DNA of 64,000 nucleotides from the NCBI RefSeq assembly GCF_006965485.1, contig NZ_CP041360.1, forward strand, positions 2,976,001-3,040,000, written 5' to 3'. This stretch comes from Spirosoma sp. KCTC 42546. Its GTDB lineage: Bacteria > Bacteroidota > Bacteroidia > Cytophagales > Spirosomataceae. Positions 18,612-27,070 of the stretch are shown here, piece after piece (position 1 is the stretch's first letter; every line of letters begins with the position of its first letter). The position numbers were made by a program, and so were the translations under genes. The notes below the pieces were generated by a model. It was not told where the DNA came from, ran no database searches, and saw nothing but the letters and a program-made list of their open reading frames with translations.

Positions 18612-19832
18612 ATGTTAAGCAGACGAAAACTCATTAAGCGCTTATCCAGCGTTCCGCTTTTGGGCGGACTGATTGGTGGACTTCCATTAACCGCAGATGC
18701 CGCGCCACTGGCTGCTCCTAAACGGGATCTATTCAAAGAACTGGGTATCCGGACATTTATCAATGCGGCTGGTACACTCACCTATATGACGGGTTCACTC
18801 ATGCACGACGAAGTGCTCGATGCGATCAATGGCGGTGCGAAAGAATTTTGCCTGCTGGATGAGATTCAGGACAAAGTGGGCGAAAAAATTGCTCAACTCG
18901 TGCATTCAGAAGCGGCCGTTGTGACCTCGGGTGCTTTTGCCGGTATGACGCTGGGCTTGGCTGGTATCCTGACCGGCATGGATCAGAAGAAGGTGGAAAA
19001 GTTGCCGCATCTGGACGGCACTGGTATGAAAACGGAAGTGATCTGCCAGAAAGCCCATGACATTGTGTACAATCATGCGCTAACCAATACCGGCTGTAAG
19101 ATTGTGGTCGTTGAAACGGCTGAAGATGTTGAACGGGCGATCAACGAAAAAACGGCACTCATGCACTTTTTGCACATCGAAGCCGACAAGGGTAAAATCA
19201 TGCATGAAGAGTGGGTTGCGTTGGGAAAGAAGCACAACATTCCCACTTCCATCGATATTGCCGCCGATGTGCCACCCGTTGAGAATCTATGGCGCTTCAA
19301 CGATATGGGCTTCAGTTTCGTGGTCATTTCGGGCGGAAAAGCCATGCGTGGTCCCCAAAGTGCGGGCATCCTGATGGGTAAAAAAGACATTATCTCGGCC
19401 GCTCGATTGCATATGCCGCCCCGTGGCTTCAATATTGGTCGGGGAATGAAAGTCAACAAAGAAGAGATTCTGGGGATGTATGTCGCCCTCGAAAAATTTA
19501 TCAACGAAGACCACGATAAAGTCTGGAAAACCTGGGAAGAAAACACGGCCTACATTGAGAATACAGTGAAAGCGGTACCCGGTGTGCAGATTGACGTACA
19601 TGTACCACCGTTAGGTAACCACACGCCCACGCTCCGCATTTCCTGGGACCCGGCTAAACTACGAATTACAGGCAAAGAGCTACAGGAATCATTACGAAAA
19701 GGCGACCCGTCAATTGAAGTAGGTGGGGGCGGTCCAAGTAACATTGGCGTCACGGTCTGGATGATGAAACCCGGTCAGGAAAAGATCGTTGCCAGACGGA
19801 TTAAGGAGGAGTTATCCAAAGCTGCCGTTTAA
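18612..19832 (+). CDS. Exported SelA/DgaE-like PLP-dependent enzyme, Tat-type signal
   Basis: This fold-type I PLP enzyme belongs to the SelA-like family that includes D-glucosaminate-6-phosphate ammonia-lyase, which eliminates ammonia from amino-sugar acids. The core starts with FKELGIRTFINAAGTLTYMTGS. EAAVVTSGAFAGMTLGLAG is the cofactor phosphate region, DIAADVPP holds the ring-binding Asp, and SGGKAMRGPQSAG carries the Schiff-base Lys243. The N-terminus SRRKLIKRL, followed by a hydrophobic run and ADA, is a good Tat signal, suiting export with bound cofactor. It is not a selenocysteine synthase by context, since no selB or selC is nearby. Neighbours are an exported RidA and an exported amidohydrolase. 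Confidence 0.88.
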   Translation: MLSRRKLIKRLSSVPLLGGLIGGLPLTADAAPLAAPKRDLFKELGIRTFINAAGTLTYMTGSLMHDEVLDAINGGAKEFCLLDEIQDKVGEKIAQLVHSEAAVVTSGAFAGMTLGLAGILTGMDQKKVEKLPHLDGTGMKTEVICQKAHDIVYNHALTNTGCKIVVVETAEDVERAINEKTALMHFLHIEADKGKIMHEEWVALGKKHNIPTSIDIAADVPPVENLWRFNDMGFSFVVISGGKAMRGPQSAGILMGKKDIISAARLHMPPRGFNIGRGMKVNKEEILGMYVALEKFINEDHDKVWKTWEENTAYIENTVKAVPGVQIDVHVPPLGNHTPTLRISWDPAKLRITGKELQESLRKGDPSIEVGGGGPSNIGVTVWMMKPGQEKIVARRIKEELSKAAV

Positions 19833-19833
19833 G

Positions 19834-19910
19834 TTTTTCGACAGGATTAACAGGATGTACAGGATTGCAATTACTTCAATCCTGTACATCCTGTTAATCC
19901 TGTCGAAAAA
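19834..19910. repeat. Perfect 34-bp-arm hairpin repeat (ACAGGAT type)
   Basis: The arms at 19834-19867 and 19877-19910 are exact inverted copies with a 9-base loop. Each arm contains direct repeats of ACAGGATTAACAGGATGTAC type and ends in a T or A run. It starts one base after the SelA-like stop codon and may end or attenuate the transcript before the amidohydrolase gene. Confidence 0.8.
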
Positions 19911-19960
19911 ACTAGCCTGGATTTGCCAAAATCTAACTTGTCAACTTCAAGAGTTTCCCA

Positions 19961-21241
19961 ATGTTGAAAAAACTAGTTCTTGGGCTGTTTGCGATCTTGT
20001 TAAGCAATCTGGTAGTTGCCCAGACGTATAGCATCCTCATAAAAGGCGGGCATGTTATTGATCCCAAAAACAGACTTGATGGCATTCTGGATGTAGCCAT
20101 CAGTGAGGGGAAGATTGTGCAAATCGGCCGAAATCTTGATCCCAAAGAAGCCATTCAGGTAGTCGATGCCAGAGGACTGTATGTGACTCCCGGCTTGATC
20201 GACATGCACACGCATGTGTTTTTCGGTACTAATCTGGATCAGACATACAGCAACGGCCCAAATGCACTGCCACCCGATGGCTTTACCTTTCGAAACGGTG
20301 TAACAACCATTGTCGATGCAGGTTGCTCGGGCTGGCGAGATTTCGAAACGTTTAAAAAACAGACGATTGACCGGTCGCAGACGCGGGTGCTGGCGTTGCT
20401 CAATATTGTGGGCAGTGGCATGCGGGGTAGCAAGTTTGAGCAGAACGTGGACGATATGGATGCCAGCCAAACAGCGGCTATGGCGAAGCAATATCCCGAC
20501 TACATAGTTGGGTTTAAACTCGCCCACTTCAGTGGCTACAACTGGACACCCACCGAGCGCGTTGTTGAAGCCGGAAAACTGGCAAATCTGCCCGTCATGA
20601 TTGATTTTGGAGGGAGTACACCCACTTTGTCGCTCGACGAGTTATTCACGAAACACCTCCGTCCGGGCGATATCTACACCCACTGTTTCGGGCAGTTAAA
20701 AACGCGTGAGTCGATTCTGGATGTTGCAACAGGGAAAGTCAAACCCATTGTTTGGGAAGCCCAGAAAAAGGGAATCTTGTTCGATGTGGGGTACGGCGGG
20801 ATCAGTTTCGCCTTTTCGCAGGCGATTCCAGCGCTGAAAAGTGGCTTTTACCCCAACACGATTAGTACTGATATTCACACAGGCAGCATGAACAATGCCA
20901 TGAAAGACATGCTCAACGTGATGTCGAAATTCATGGCAATGGGTATGGAGTTGAAAAGCGTGATTCAGGCCAGTACCTGGAACCCAGCCCAGGCCATCCG
21001 CCGACCTGAACTGGGTAGTCTTTCAGTCGGGTCCGTAGCCGATGTGGCCATCCTGGCTATTCGCAAGGGGAAATTCGATGCCAGAGATACGGGCTACTTC
21101 GGCTTCGTTGATTACACCGGCTACAAAATTGAGGGCAAGCAGAAACTGGAGTGCGAAATGACGATCCGAAACGGCAAAATTGTCTACGATCTTAATGGAA
21201 TTGCTAACCCGGCTGTGGTAGTGCCAAAGCCTAAATCGTGA
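19961..21241 (+). CDS. Exported amidohydrolase, COG3964-like (deacetylase/dihydroorotase-like)
   Basis: This amidohydrolase-superfamily metalloenzyme has 426 aa with a Sec signal peptide (MLKKLVLGLFAILL to VVAQ). Metal ligands visible are His83 and His85 in DMHTH, a probable carboxylated Lys in GFKLAHF (about 187), His in DIYTHCFG and Asp in ISTDIHTG. Where relatives often read MVHIG, this protein reads MIDFGG, so one expected His is Asp. COG3964 members sit beside SelA-like PLP enzymes in other bacteria, and some hydrolyse acyl groups, so an N-acyl substrate is plausible. It completes a set of three exported enzymes with the genes at 18074 and 18612. Confidence 0.88.
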   Translation: MLKKLVLGLFAILLSNLVVAQTYSILIKGGHVIDPKNRLDGILDVAISEGKIVQIGRNLDPKEAIQVVDARGLYVTPGLIDMHTHVFFGTNLDQTYSNGPNALPPDGFTFRNGVTTIVDAGCSGWRDFETFKKQTIDRSQTRVLALLNIVGSGMRGSKFEQNVDDMDASQTAAMAKQYPDYIVGFKLAHFSGYNWTPTERVVEAGKLANLPVMIDFGGSTPTLSLDELFTKHLRPGDIYTHCFGQLKTRESILDVATGKVKPIVWEAQKKGILFDVGYGGISFAFSQAIPALKSGFYPNTISTDIHTGSMNNAMKDMLNVMSKFMAMGMELKSVIQASTWNPAQAIRRPELGSLSVGSVADVAILAIRKGKFDARDTGYFGFVDYTGYKIEGKQKLECEMTIRNGKIVYDLNGIANPAVVVPKPKS

Positions 21242-21248
21242 CAGACAA

Positions 21249-21325
21249 TAGAGCGAAGATTGATATGATTATTAAGATTTTTTAATCACTCCAAAATCAT
21301 ATGAATCACGAAAATCTGCGCTCTA
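21249..21325. repeat. Hairpin repeat, GAACGC/GAGCGC family (copy 3, divergent)
   Basis: Imperfect arms run from TAGAGCGAAGATTGATATGA to CATATGAATCACGAAAATCT and then GCGCTCTA. It lies between convergent genes. Its right end codes for the last residues and the stop codon (21306-21308) of the minus-strand gene. Confidence 0.65.
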
Positions 21326-22259
21326 CCAGACGATACAAAAGCTCAAGCCCGATTCCGGTTGTCAGCATTCGTTCCTTTTTATTCTGGAGGAGTTGCTGCG
21401 TCCAGTCAACAAAACCACCGTCACCAATCTCGATGGTTTGGTCCTGAACAGTTATGCTGATTTTGTACTGCAATCCCTTGTAGTAATTGTTGTCGTTAAG
21501 GCCGTCTGTCATCACTTCAATAGGGCAATCAGGCTGTTGCTGATGTAGATAATCGCTTAGCTTGCCAATAAACGCAACAGGATCCGGATAGCCTTTTCGG
21601 GGGTACAACTGAAATGACAAGTCGTAAATCTGCAACGTATCCCGGAAGAAAGCTGTCATCATGGCGATGTGTTCGGTCAGGGCTACTTTCTCAAACTGGT
21701 AGTTACCTGTATCCCTCCCACCTGTTACAAAGCAGGCAATCTTGAAGTGGGATCTCATCCCCGGGATGTTAGGTAGTGTGGGTGTCCTAACATGACGATG
21801 GATGGCACTAAAACGAAGGAGGTCTGATGCCGAAGTGATCGCGTTTCGTTTGCCGTCCCGCAAATCGGCAATATGCAGGGCCAGGGCGTTGGTCGCGTCG
21901 GCAACTACTTCAGTCTGGCGAGTTGCTGAGAGGATTTTCTTTTGATCGGCGGTGGCAACGACAGAACAACTACCCAAAGGAGCTACCGGAGAGAGTTCAA
22001 GGGGTATAAAGTCAAAGTCGCTGGCAACCGAAATTACCTGATCTTCCAGTGCCCGCAGTCCAACCATATCTACATCCGCTGGTTTTACAAACCGATTGGT
22101 CTGGTAAACACGTAACAAGTCAGCAGGGGATAATTGCTCTGTTTTTCGACTGAAGACCTCAAGCAAAAGCGATGTCAGTTCAGACCCGGTCAACTCAGTG
22201 GTCAGGATGTCGATCAAGTCTGGCCGACCAATTCGTTCCGCTATCTTTTTTCCAATCAT
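21306..22259 (-). CDS. Uncharacterised protein with class II synthetase (HisS/HisZ)-like features
   Basis: I do not recognise a named family for this 317-aa soluble protein. Parts of it resemble the catalytic fold of histidyl-tRNA synthetase or HisZ. A segment PLGSCSVVATADQKKIL is followed by TEVVADATNALAL. NNYYKGLQYKISI then precedes EIGDGGFVDW, as in HisS YYTG...GGGRYD. A late TTGIGLELLYRL resembles class II motif 3. There is no anticodon domain. It is the last gene of a run pyrE-osmC-CDGSH on the same strand, 41 bases after the previous gene. Its last codons lie in a hairpin repeat. A ligand-binding or amino-acid-sensing role is possible but unproven. Confidence 0.6.
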   Translation of the reverse strand: MIGKKIAERIGRPDLIDILTTELTGSELTSLLLEVFSRKTEQLSPADLLRVYQTNRFVKPADVDMVGLRALEDQVISVASDFDFIPLELSPVAPLGSCSVVATADQKKILSATRQTEVVADATNALALHIADLRDGKRNAITSASDLLRFSAIHRHVRTPTLPNIPGMRSHFKIACFVTGGRDTGNYQFEKVALTEHIAMMTAFFRDTLQIYDLSFQLYPRKGYPDPVAFIGKLSDYLHQQQPDCPIEVMTDGLNDNNYYKGLQYKISITVQDQTIEIGDGGFVDWTQQLLQNKKERMLTTGIGLELLYRLVERRFS

Positions 22260-22300
22260 AGCCGTAACGCGACTCTTTTCTAGCTGTAATAGGGTTCTGT

Positions 22301-22750
22301 TTATCCCGTAAAGCCAATTTTAAGATGAGACCCATCACAGTAGGGTTTGTTGCTGCTGGCTCCACATCGGCAAAAAGCCGTGACTTTATTTTTCTGGGTC
22401 TCATGGCCACTGGCATCTTTTACGCGTAGGTTACCATATACCAGCAAAGGGCCGTTGGGCAATGGTTCCACAAGGCTTTCGGCCTGAATATCCTCAGGTT
22501 TCAGTGGTTCATCGTTTCGGAAATAGCTTAAGGCTTTCGATGGGCAGCGGTCTACCTGTTCGGCAATACGATCGGTGGTGGCGCCCTCCATTTTGATCCA
22601 AGGACGCTCTCTTGGATTGAATACCTCAATCAACTGCGTCCAGCAAACTTTGGAATGAATGCAGACGGCCGGTTTCCAGACAACCGTGATTTCGCCGTTG
22701 GTGTAGGTTTTGGTAATATCGGGAGTTGAGTTGTGTTCGGCCTGGCTCAT
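22301..22750 (-). CDS. Iron-sulfur protein: divergent 4Fe-4S (Fer4_19) plus CDGSH domain
   Basis: This 149-aa soluble protein has two iron-sulfur modules. Residues 15-80 fit the divergent 4Fe-4S mono-cluster family (TYTNGEITVVWKPAVC, with Cys30, Cys36 and Cys69). The C-terminal FCRCGASSNKPYCDGSH fits the CDGSH rule C-x-C-x2-S-x3-P-x-C-D-G-S-H exactly (Cys127, Cys129, Cys138, His142), which binds a 2Fe-2S cluster. It lies 18 bases after the OsmC gene on the same strand, which suggests a shared redox or peroxide-stress role. The electron partner is unknown. Confidence 0.9.
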   Translation of the reverse strand: MSQAEHNSTPDITKTYTNGEITVVWKPAVCIHSKVCWTQLIEVFNPRERPWIKMEGATTDRIAEQVDRCPSKALSYFRNDEPLKPEDIQAESLVEPLPNGPLLVYGNLRVKDASGHETQKNKVTAFCRCGASSNKPYCDGSHLKIGFTG

Positions 22751-22768
22751 AGTAGGTTGAGTTGAACC

Positions 22769-23185
22769 TTATCGGTTTGTGGTTATAGGATCTTCAATCA
22801 GGATCGTTTCAAAGTCAATGGGATTTTGCAAGGCTCGATGAACCGGGCATCGGTCGGCCATCTCAAGCAGCCTTGCCCGCTGATCATCGGTCAGGCTGCC
22901 ATTTAAGATCAGTTTCAACACAAAAAGCGATCGCCTGGAAATCGGGTCATTTGAATACTCAACATGGGCAACGGCCGAATCGAGTGGCCAGCCTTTCCGA
23001 TCGGCGTACATACGCAGCGTCATTACGGTACATGTAGCCAACGAACCTGCCAATAGTTCACCCGGTCGCATACCCCGATCCTGACCACCCATGTCCATCG
23101 GCTCATCGGCAACAATAACCTGCGAATCAGTTGAGAGGTGTGTTTCGTACGGTGTTCGCTCGATTCGTGCTGTTACAATAGCCAT
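22769..23185 (-). CDS. OsmC/Ohr family protein
   Basis: This 138-aa OsmC-like protein belongs to a family of thiol-dependent peroxidases. The two expected cysteines are in GSLATCTVMTLRMYADRKGW and in ADRCPVHRAL. The text GMRPGELLAGSLATC is typical of the YhfA-like branch. It lies 32 bases after pyrE and 18 bases before the CDGSH gene, all on one strand. Confidence 0.9.
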   Translation of the reverse strand: MAIVTARIERTPYETHLSTDSQVIVADEPMDMGGQDRGMRPGELLAGSLATCTVMTLRMYADRKGWPLDSAVAHVEYSNDPISRRSLFVLKLILNGSLTDDQRARLLEMADRCPVHRALQNPIDFETILIEDPITTNR

Positions 23186-23217
23186 GAGTGATTGATTTTA
23201 AAGTCTAATTAGCCTAA

Positions 23218-23856
23218 CTATTGTCCCCACTGAGCTGGATTTTGTCGCCAGGCAGCTAATGAGTCCATGGCTTCGGCTGGAATATAGTCGAGTTCCTGCG
23301 CTTCGATCAGGAGAGCATCATAATCACTAAGGCATACAAGTGGCACGTTTTTACTGGCAAAATTCTGGCTGGCAATTGGAAAGCCGTAGGTGAAAATAGC
23401 AGCCATGCCCAATACTTCGGCACCCGCAGCCCGTAGCGCATTCACCACTTTAAGGGAGCTGCCTCCGGTTGAAATCAGATCTTCAATCACAACCACGCGT
23501 TGGCCTTGGGCTAAATGTCCTTCAATCTGCTTGCCCATGCCGTGGGCTTTGGGTTCGGGTCGGACGTAGCAATAGGGGAGGTTGAGTACATCGGCAACCA
23601 GGGCTCCTTGTGGAATACCCGCCGTGGCCACACCGGCAATAACTTCTGCCGTTGGGAACTGCTGTCTGATAGCATCGGCGAGTGCATTTTTAATAAATGT
23701 ACGAACGTCAGGATAAGCCAGTGTAACCCGATTGTCGCAATAGATGGGGGACTTCCAGCCGGAGCTCCAGGTAAAAGGCTCATTGGGCTTGAGTCGAACA
23801 GCCTGTACGGCGAGCAAATGCCGCGCTACAGTTTTTTGAATGAGTAGTGAATCCAC
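23218..23856 (-). CDS. pyrE: Orotate phosphoribosyltransferase
   Basis: PyrE converts orotate and PRPP to orotidine 5'-phosphate in pyrimidine synthesis. The protein has the usual length (212 aa). Hallmarks are FTWSSGWKSPIYCDNR near the N-terminus, VIAGVATAGIPQGALVAD, the flexible-loop segment YVRPEPKAHGMGKQIEG, and the PRPP motif VVVIEDLISTGGSS. It is the first gene of the minus-strand unit that continues into OsmC, CDGSH and the synthetase-like gene. Confidence 0.96.
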   Translation of the reverse strand: MDSLLIQKTVARHLLAVQAVRLKPNEPFTWSSGWKSPIYCDNRVTLAYPDVRTFIKNALADAIRQQFPTAEVIAGVATAGIPQGALVADVLNLPYCYVRPEPKAHGMGKQIEGHLAQGQRVVVIEDLISTGGSSLKVVNALRAAGAEVLGMAAIFTYGFPIASQNFASKNVPLVCLSDYDALLIEAQELDYIPAEAMDSLAAWRQNPAQWGQ

Positions 23857-23878
23857 AGGGTCATGAAAAGTAATGGCC

Positions 23879-23886
23879 CAAAAGTA
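23879..23886 (-). promoter_or_regulatory. Bacteroidota -7 box for pyrE
   Basis: On the minus strand this reads TACTTTTG, a perfect TAnnTTTG match, 22 bases before the pyrE start codon. The -33 element is unclear. Confidence 0.45.
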
Positions 23887-24113
23887 AGCAAACTCCTTAA
23901 ATTCTCCGGTGAATCTATTTGCCGATTTAGCAGGATAGCTACGGATCAGGATACGCTTTAGGGCTGTCCTGGTTGACAGTTACGGTCCGATTACACCCGC
24001 TTCATCGGAAATTTCTTCCGTTTCACCTGTCTGAGCATTGAATTGGGTATAGGTCAGACCTCAACTTTGACCCCGTCGACACGACACTTCCTCTTTTTAA
24101 CTCAATCAGTACC

Positions 24114-25094
24114 ATGAAAAAAATAGTAAAACTCGTCGGCATCGTTTTAGGGTGCGTTGTCCTGCTTGTGCTGGTTTTCTGCGCATATGTTGCCGTGGTC
24201 GGCGTTGCTTCCTACGACCCTCCTGTTACACCAAAACTAACGGTCGAACGAACACCGGCTCGGGTGGCTCGCGGTGAAGCTATTGCCCAGGTACAGTGCA
24301 TGAGCTGTCATGCGAACGATGAAAATCGGTTGACTGGTAAATATTTAGGTGAAATCCCGGCCGCTTTCGGTAAGATTTATTCGAAAAATATTACGCAGGA
24401 TACCGAGAAAGGCATTGGGAACTGGACTGATGGTGAGCTTATGTATTTCCTGCGGACAAGCGTTAAACCCGATGGTACGTTTTCTGGAATTATGCCACGC
24501 TATTCGCTAATGGCTGAGGAAGACCTTAAGTCGGTAGTGGCCTGGCTACGTTCAGATCGGTTTCCTGTGCAACCCACGAAGCAGGAAGCACCGGAAGCGG
24601 AGTACAGCTTTCTCTCAAAGCTATTATCACACACGATTATTAAAGCTGGTGACTATCCACAGCAACCTATACCGATGCCGGACTCTACCGACCAGGTAGC
24701 GTTAGGACGTTATATCGCTGATGGGGTAGCCGATTGCTATAGCTGCCACTCATCCGATTTTCTGGATCAGGATAAACTTCATCCCGAACGCTCGAAAGGG
24801 TATTATGGCGGTGGCAATAAGCTAAATGGCGAAGGTGGAAAACCGATTTTTACGGCCAATCTGACCTTTGATGAGGAAACAGGGATTGGCAAAAAATACA
24901 CAAAAGAACAGTTTATACGGGCTGTAAAATTGGGAGTTCGGCCGGATGGTTCGACCCTGCGCCTGCCTATGGAGCCGCGGCCTTCCTTGAGTGACTATGA
25001 AGTGGGCGCCATCTATGAATACCTGAAGACGATCCCAAAATTGAAGAATGATATCGCCGGGAAGAACGCTGAATTACAACTGGCGAAAAAATAA
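24114..25094 (+). CDS. Membrane-anchored diheme cytochrome c
   Basis: This 326-aa cytochrome is attached to the membrane by an N-terminal helix (residues 5-32) and faces the periplasm. Two heme c sites are visible: CMSCH (Cys62, Cys65, His66) and CYSCH (about Cys208, Cys211, His212). Methionines in segments such as GIMPRYS and LRLPMEPRPS could be distal heme ligands. Such proteins pass electrons to dehydrogenases or terminal oxidases. The ccm genes to the right supply the heme attachment machinery. A cupin gene follows after 24 bases. Confidence 0.92.
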   Translation: MKKIVKLVGIVLGCVVLLVLVFCAYVAVVGVASYDPPVTPKLTVERTPARVARGEAIAQVQCMSCHANDENRLTGKYLGEIPAAFGKIYSKNITQDTEKGIGNWTDGELMYFLRTSVKPDGTFSGIMPRYSLMAEEDLKSVVAWLRSDRFPVQPTKQEAPEAEYSFLSKLLSHTIIKAGDYPQQPIPMPDSTDQVALGRYIADGVADCYSCHSSDFLDQDKLHPERSKGYYGGGNKLNGEGGKPIFTANLTFDEETGIGKKYTKEQFIRAVKLGVRPDGSTLRLPMEPRPSLSDYEVGAIYEYLKTIPKLKNDIAGKNAELQLAKK

Positions 25095-25118
25095 AGCTAA
25101 CCTGCCCAAACAATACTC

Positions 25119-25670
25119 ATGGCCTACGCAAACAAAACAATACGCAATACCCTAACCGGGCAGGTTATTCGATTTATTAAGACTGGTAAAGATACGGCCG
25201 GAGAGCTTCTCGAGATGGAAGCTTGGTATGAAGGACAATCCATTGAACCAGCTCCCCATTATCACCCACATCAGGCCGAAGATTTTACGATTTTGTCGGG
25301 AGAATTAACGACGAAAATTAATGGGCAATTGAAAACACTTCGAGCTGGCGACAAACTACACATCCCGAAAAATACGGTCCATTCCATGTGGAATCAGTCG
25401 GGAGAGAAGACGATTGTAAAGTGGCAGGTACAACCTGCTCTGGATACAGAATACTTCTTTGAAACGGCGACCGGACTAGCTAATGATGGAAAAACCAATG
25501 CTCTGGGTATGCCCAATTTTTTGCAGGGTCTTCTACTAATCAATCGGTTTTCGAGCGTATACCGGTTAACGAAGCCGAAGTTTTTTGTTCAGAAAATTGC
25601 CTTTCTGGTACTAGCACCGGTTGCCTATCTACTCGGTTATCGACCAACGTACACAAAGTATTTGGATTGA
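25119..25670 (+). CDS. Cupin domain protein with C-terminal hydrophobic segment
   Basis: The single cupin barrel (about residues 25-115) has motif 1 with EPAPHYHPHQAEDFTILSGE, giving two or three His and a Glu for metal binding, and motif 2 with HIPKNTVHSMWN. The C-terminal 60 residues include a hydrophobic stretch (KIAFLVLAPVAYLLGY) that may associate with the membrane, which is unusual for a small cupin. It is probably cotranscribed with the cytochrome. Its function is unknown. Confidence 0.85.
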   Translation: MAYANKTIRNTLTGQVIRFIKTGKDTAGELLEMEAWYEGQSIEPAPHYHPHQAEDFTILSGELTTKINGQLKTLRAGDKLHIPKNTVHSMWNQSGEKTIVKWQVQPALDTEYFFETATGLANDGKTNALGMPNFLQGLLLINRFSSVYRLTKPKFFVQKIAFLVLAPVAYLLGYRPTYTKYLD

Positions 25671-25697
25671 CAGGGCTTGTGTAGACCTGGCTACGTT

Positions 25698-26984
25698 TTA
25701 TTCTGGATTTAAATGCACTTTAACCGTGTCGATCCGGGTGCCATCCATAGAGACGATAGTGAATGTGAAGGGAGAAAATTCAACAACCTCGCCCACTTGG
25801 GGAACATCTTCATGGGCGGCCAGAATCAGACCGCCAAGCGTATCGTAACTTCCGTCGGGTATGTGCCAGCCATAGGTTTTATTCAGGTCGTCAATCTCGT
25901 GTCGGGCACTGAGCAGCCAGGTTTTTTCATCAAGTTGTTGCTCGGTCCAGTCTTCATTGGTATCGTATTCATCCTGAATCTCACCAAAAATCTGTTCAAC
26001 CATATCCTCAACACTCACGATACCCGCTGTTCCGCCAAACTCATCTACCACCAAAGCCAGACTCTTGCGTTCCGAGAGAAACCGAAGAAGCAAATCCTGC
26101 GCAGGCATAGTTTCCGGAACCGTAATAATGGGGGTGATGATTTCTTCGACAGTCGCCGGTTTTTTAAACAGAGCTAACGCGTGGCAGTAGCCAATTACGT
26201 CGTCGATGGTATCGCGATAGACAACAATTTTAGAATGGCCGCTTTCCTGAAAGGCATGTCGTAATTCCTCTACTGTATCGTCTACAGCTATGGCAGCAAT
26301 TTCGGTGCGGGGTACCAGGCAGTCACGAACGCGCACATCGCGAAACTCAATGGCGTTGTTGAAAATCTGCGTGTCTACTTCTACCGACTCTTCCGTGGTA
26401 TCGGCTTTCTGATTATTGAGTTGCTGGAGATAATGATTTAAGTCCGTTAAGCCAAAAACGGGGCGAATTTCCGGGTTTTTCTTGCCCAATACATACCGAA
26501 TAAAAAAACGCGCTGTGCCAACCAATACCCGAACCACTGGCGCAATGGCTTTGTAGATCACCCAAAGTGGGACTGCCAGAGCCTCCAGAAAGCGGTCGGG
26601 ATGGATAAGGGCCAGGCTTTTGGGTATATAATCGGCAAAGGGAAGGAAAATGATCGTCAGAATGAGGGTCTCAATGGCAATAACGACGAACTCATGGGCT
26701 GTCCATGACTGCGGTAAAATTGCCGTCAGGAGAGGATTCAGGGCCATTACACCCAGTACCGTATACAGAACCAGAAAGAGCGTATTGCCAGTCAGCGTGG
26801 TACCAACGAACAAAATCGGGTTTTTCAAAAAGCCCGATACTAATTTTTCGCTGAGCGGTCCCTGCTTGCTATGGAGCTCAAAATACAGCCGGTTAACCGA
26901 TACATACGCCATCTCGACTGCCGAGAAAAAACCGGCTAGCACAAGAGCAAGTAAAGCACCGAATAAGAGGGCGTAGGACTCCAT
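25698..26984 (-). CDS. CNNM/CorC-type hemolysin-family membrane protein with CBS pair
   Basis: This 428-aa protein has a CNNM (DUF21) transmembrane domain in residues 1-190 (starting with LLFGALLALVLAGFFSAVEMAYVSVNR), a CBS pair (about 205-325, with VRDCLVPRTEIAAI and LALVVDEFGGTAGIVSVEDM) and a C-terminal CorC/HlyC domain (WLLSARHEIDDLN to VHLNPE). The family is linked to magnesium and cobalt handling; GldE of gliding Bacteroidota has the same layout. A second member is at 56467. It follows a hairpin that separates it from the ccm group. Confidence 0.9.
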   Translation of the reverse strand: MESYALLFGALLALVLAGFFSAVEMAYVSVNRLYFELHSKQGPLSEKLVSGFLKNPILFVGTTLTGNTLFLVLYTVLGVMALNPLLTAILPQSWTAHEFVVIAIETLILTIIFLPFADYIPKSLALIHPDRFLEALAVPLWVIYKAIAPVVRVLVGTARFFIRYVLGKKNPEIRPVFGLTDLNHYLQQLNNQKADTTEESVEVDTQIFNNAIEFRDVRVRDCLVPRTEIAAIAVDDTVEELRHAFQESGHSKIVVYRDTIDDVIGYCHALALFKKPATVEEIITPIITVPETMPAQDLLLRFLSERKSLALVVDEFGGTAGIVSVEDMVEQIFGEIQDEYDTNEDWTEQQLDEKTWLLSARHEIDDLNKTYGWHIPDGSYDTLGGLILAAHEDVPQVGEVVEFSPFTFTIVSMDGTRIDTVKVHLNPE

Positions 26985-26996
26985 AAGTAGTGAATA

Positions 26997-27070
26997 AGTG
27001 TAGTAGGTGGAGTGAGTGTAGTAGGGCTAAGGGCAAAATTGGCCACTACACTCACTCCACCTACTACACT
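26997..27070. repeat. Perfect 26-bp-arm hairpin (GTAGTAGGTGGAGTGAGTG type)
   Basis: The arms at 26997-27022 and 27045-27070 are exact inverted copies. The right arm runs into the stop codon of the minus-strand gene at 27069, so it lies immediately at the end of the ccm transcript and may terminate it. Confidence 0.75.

Noticed and set aside
18612..19832. True selenocysteine synthase (SelA)
   Set aside because: It is exported and there is no selB, selC or selenoprotein nearby; neighbours point to a lyase role.
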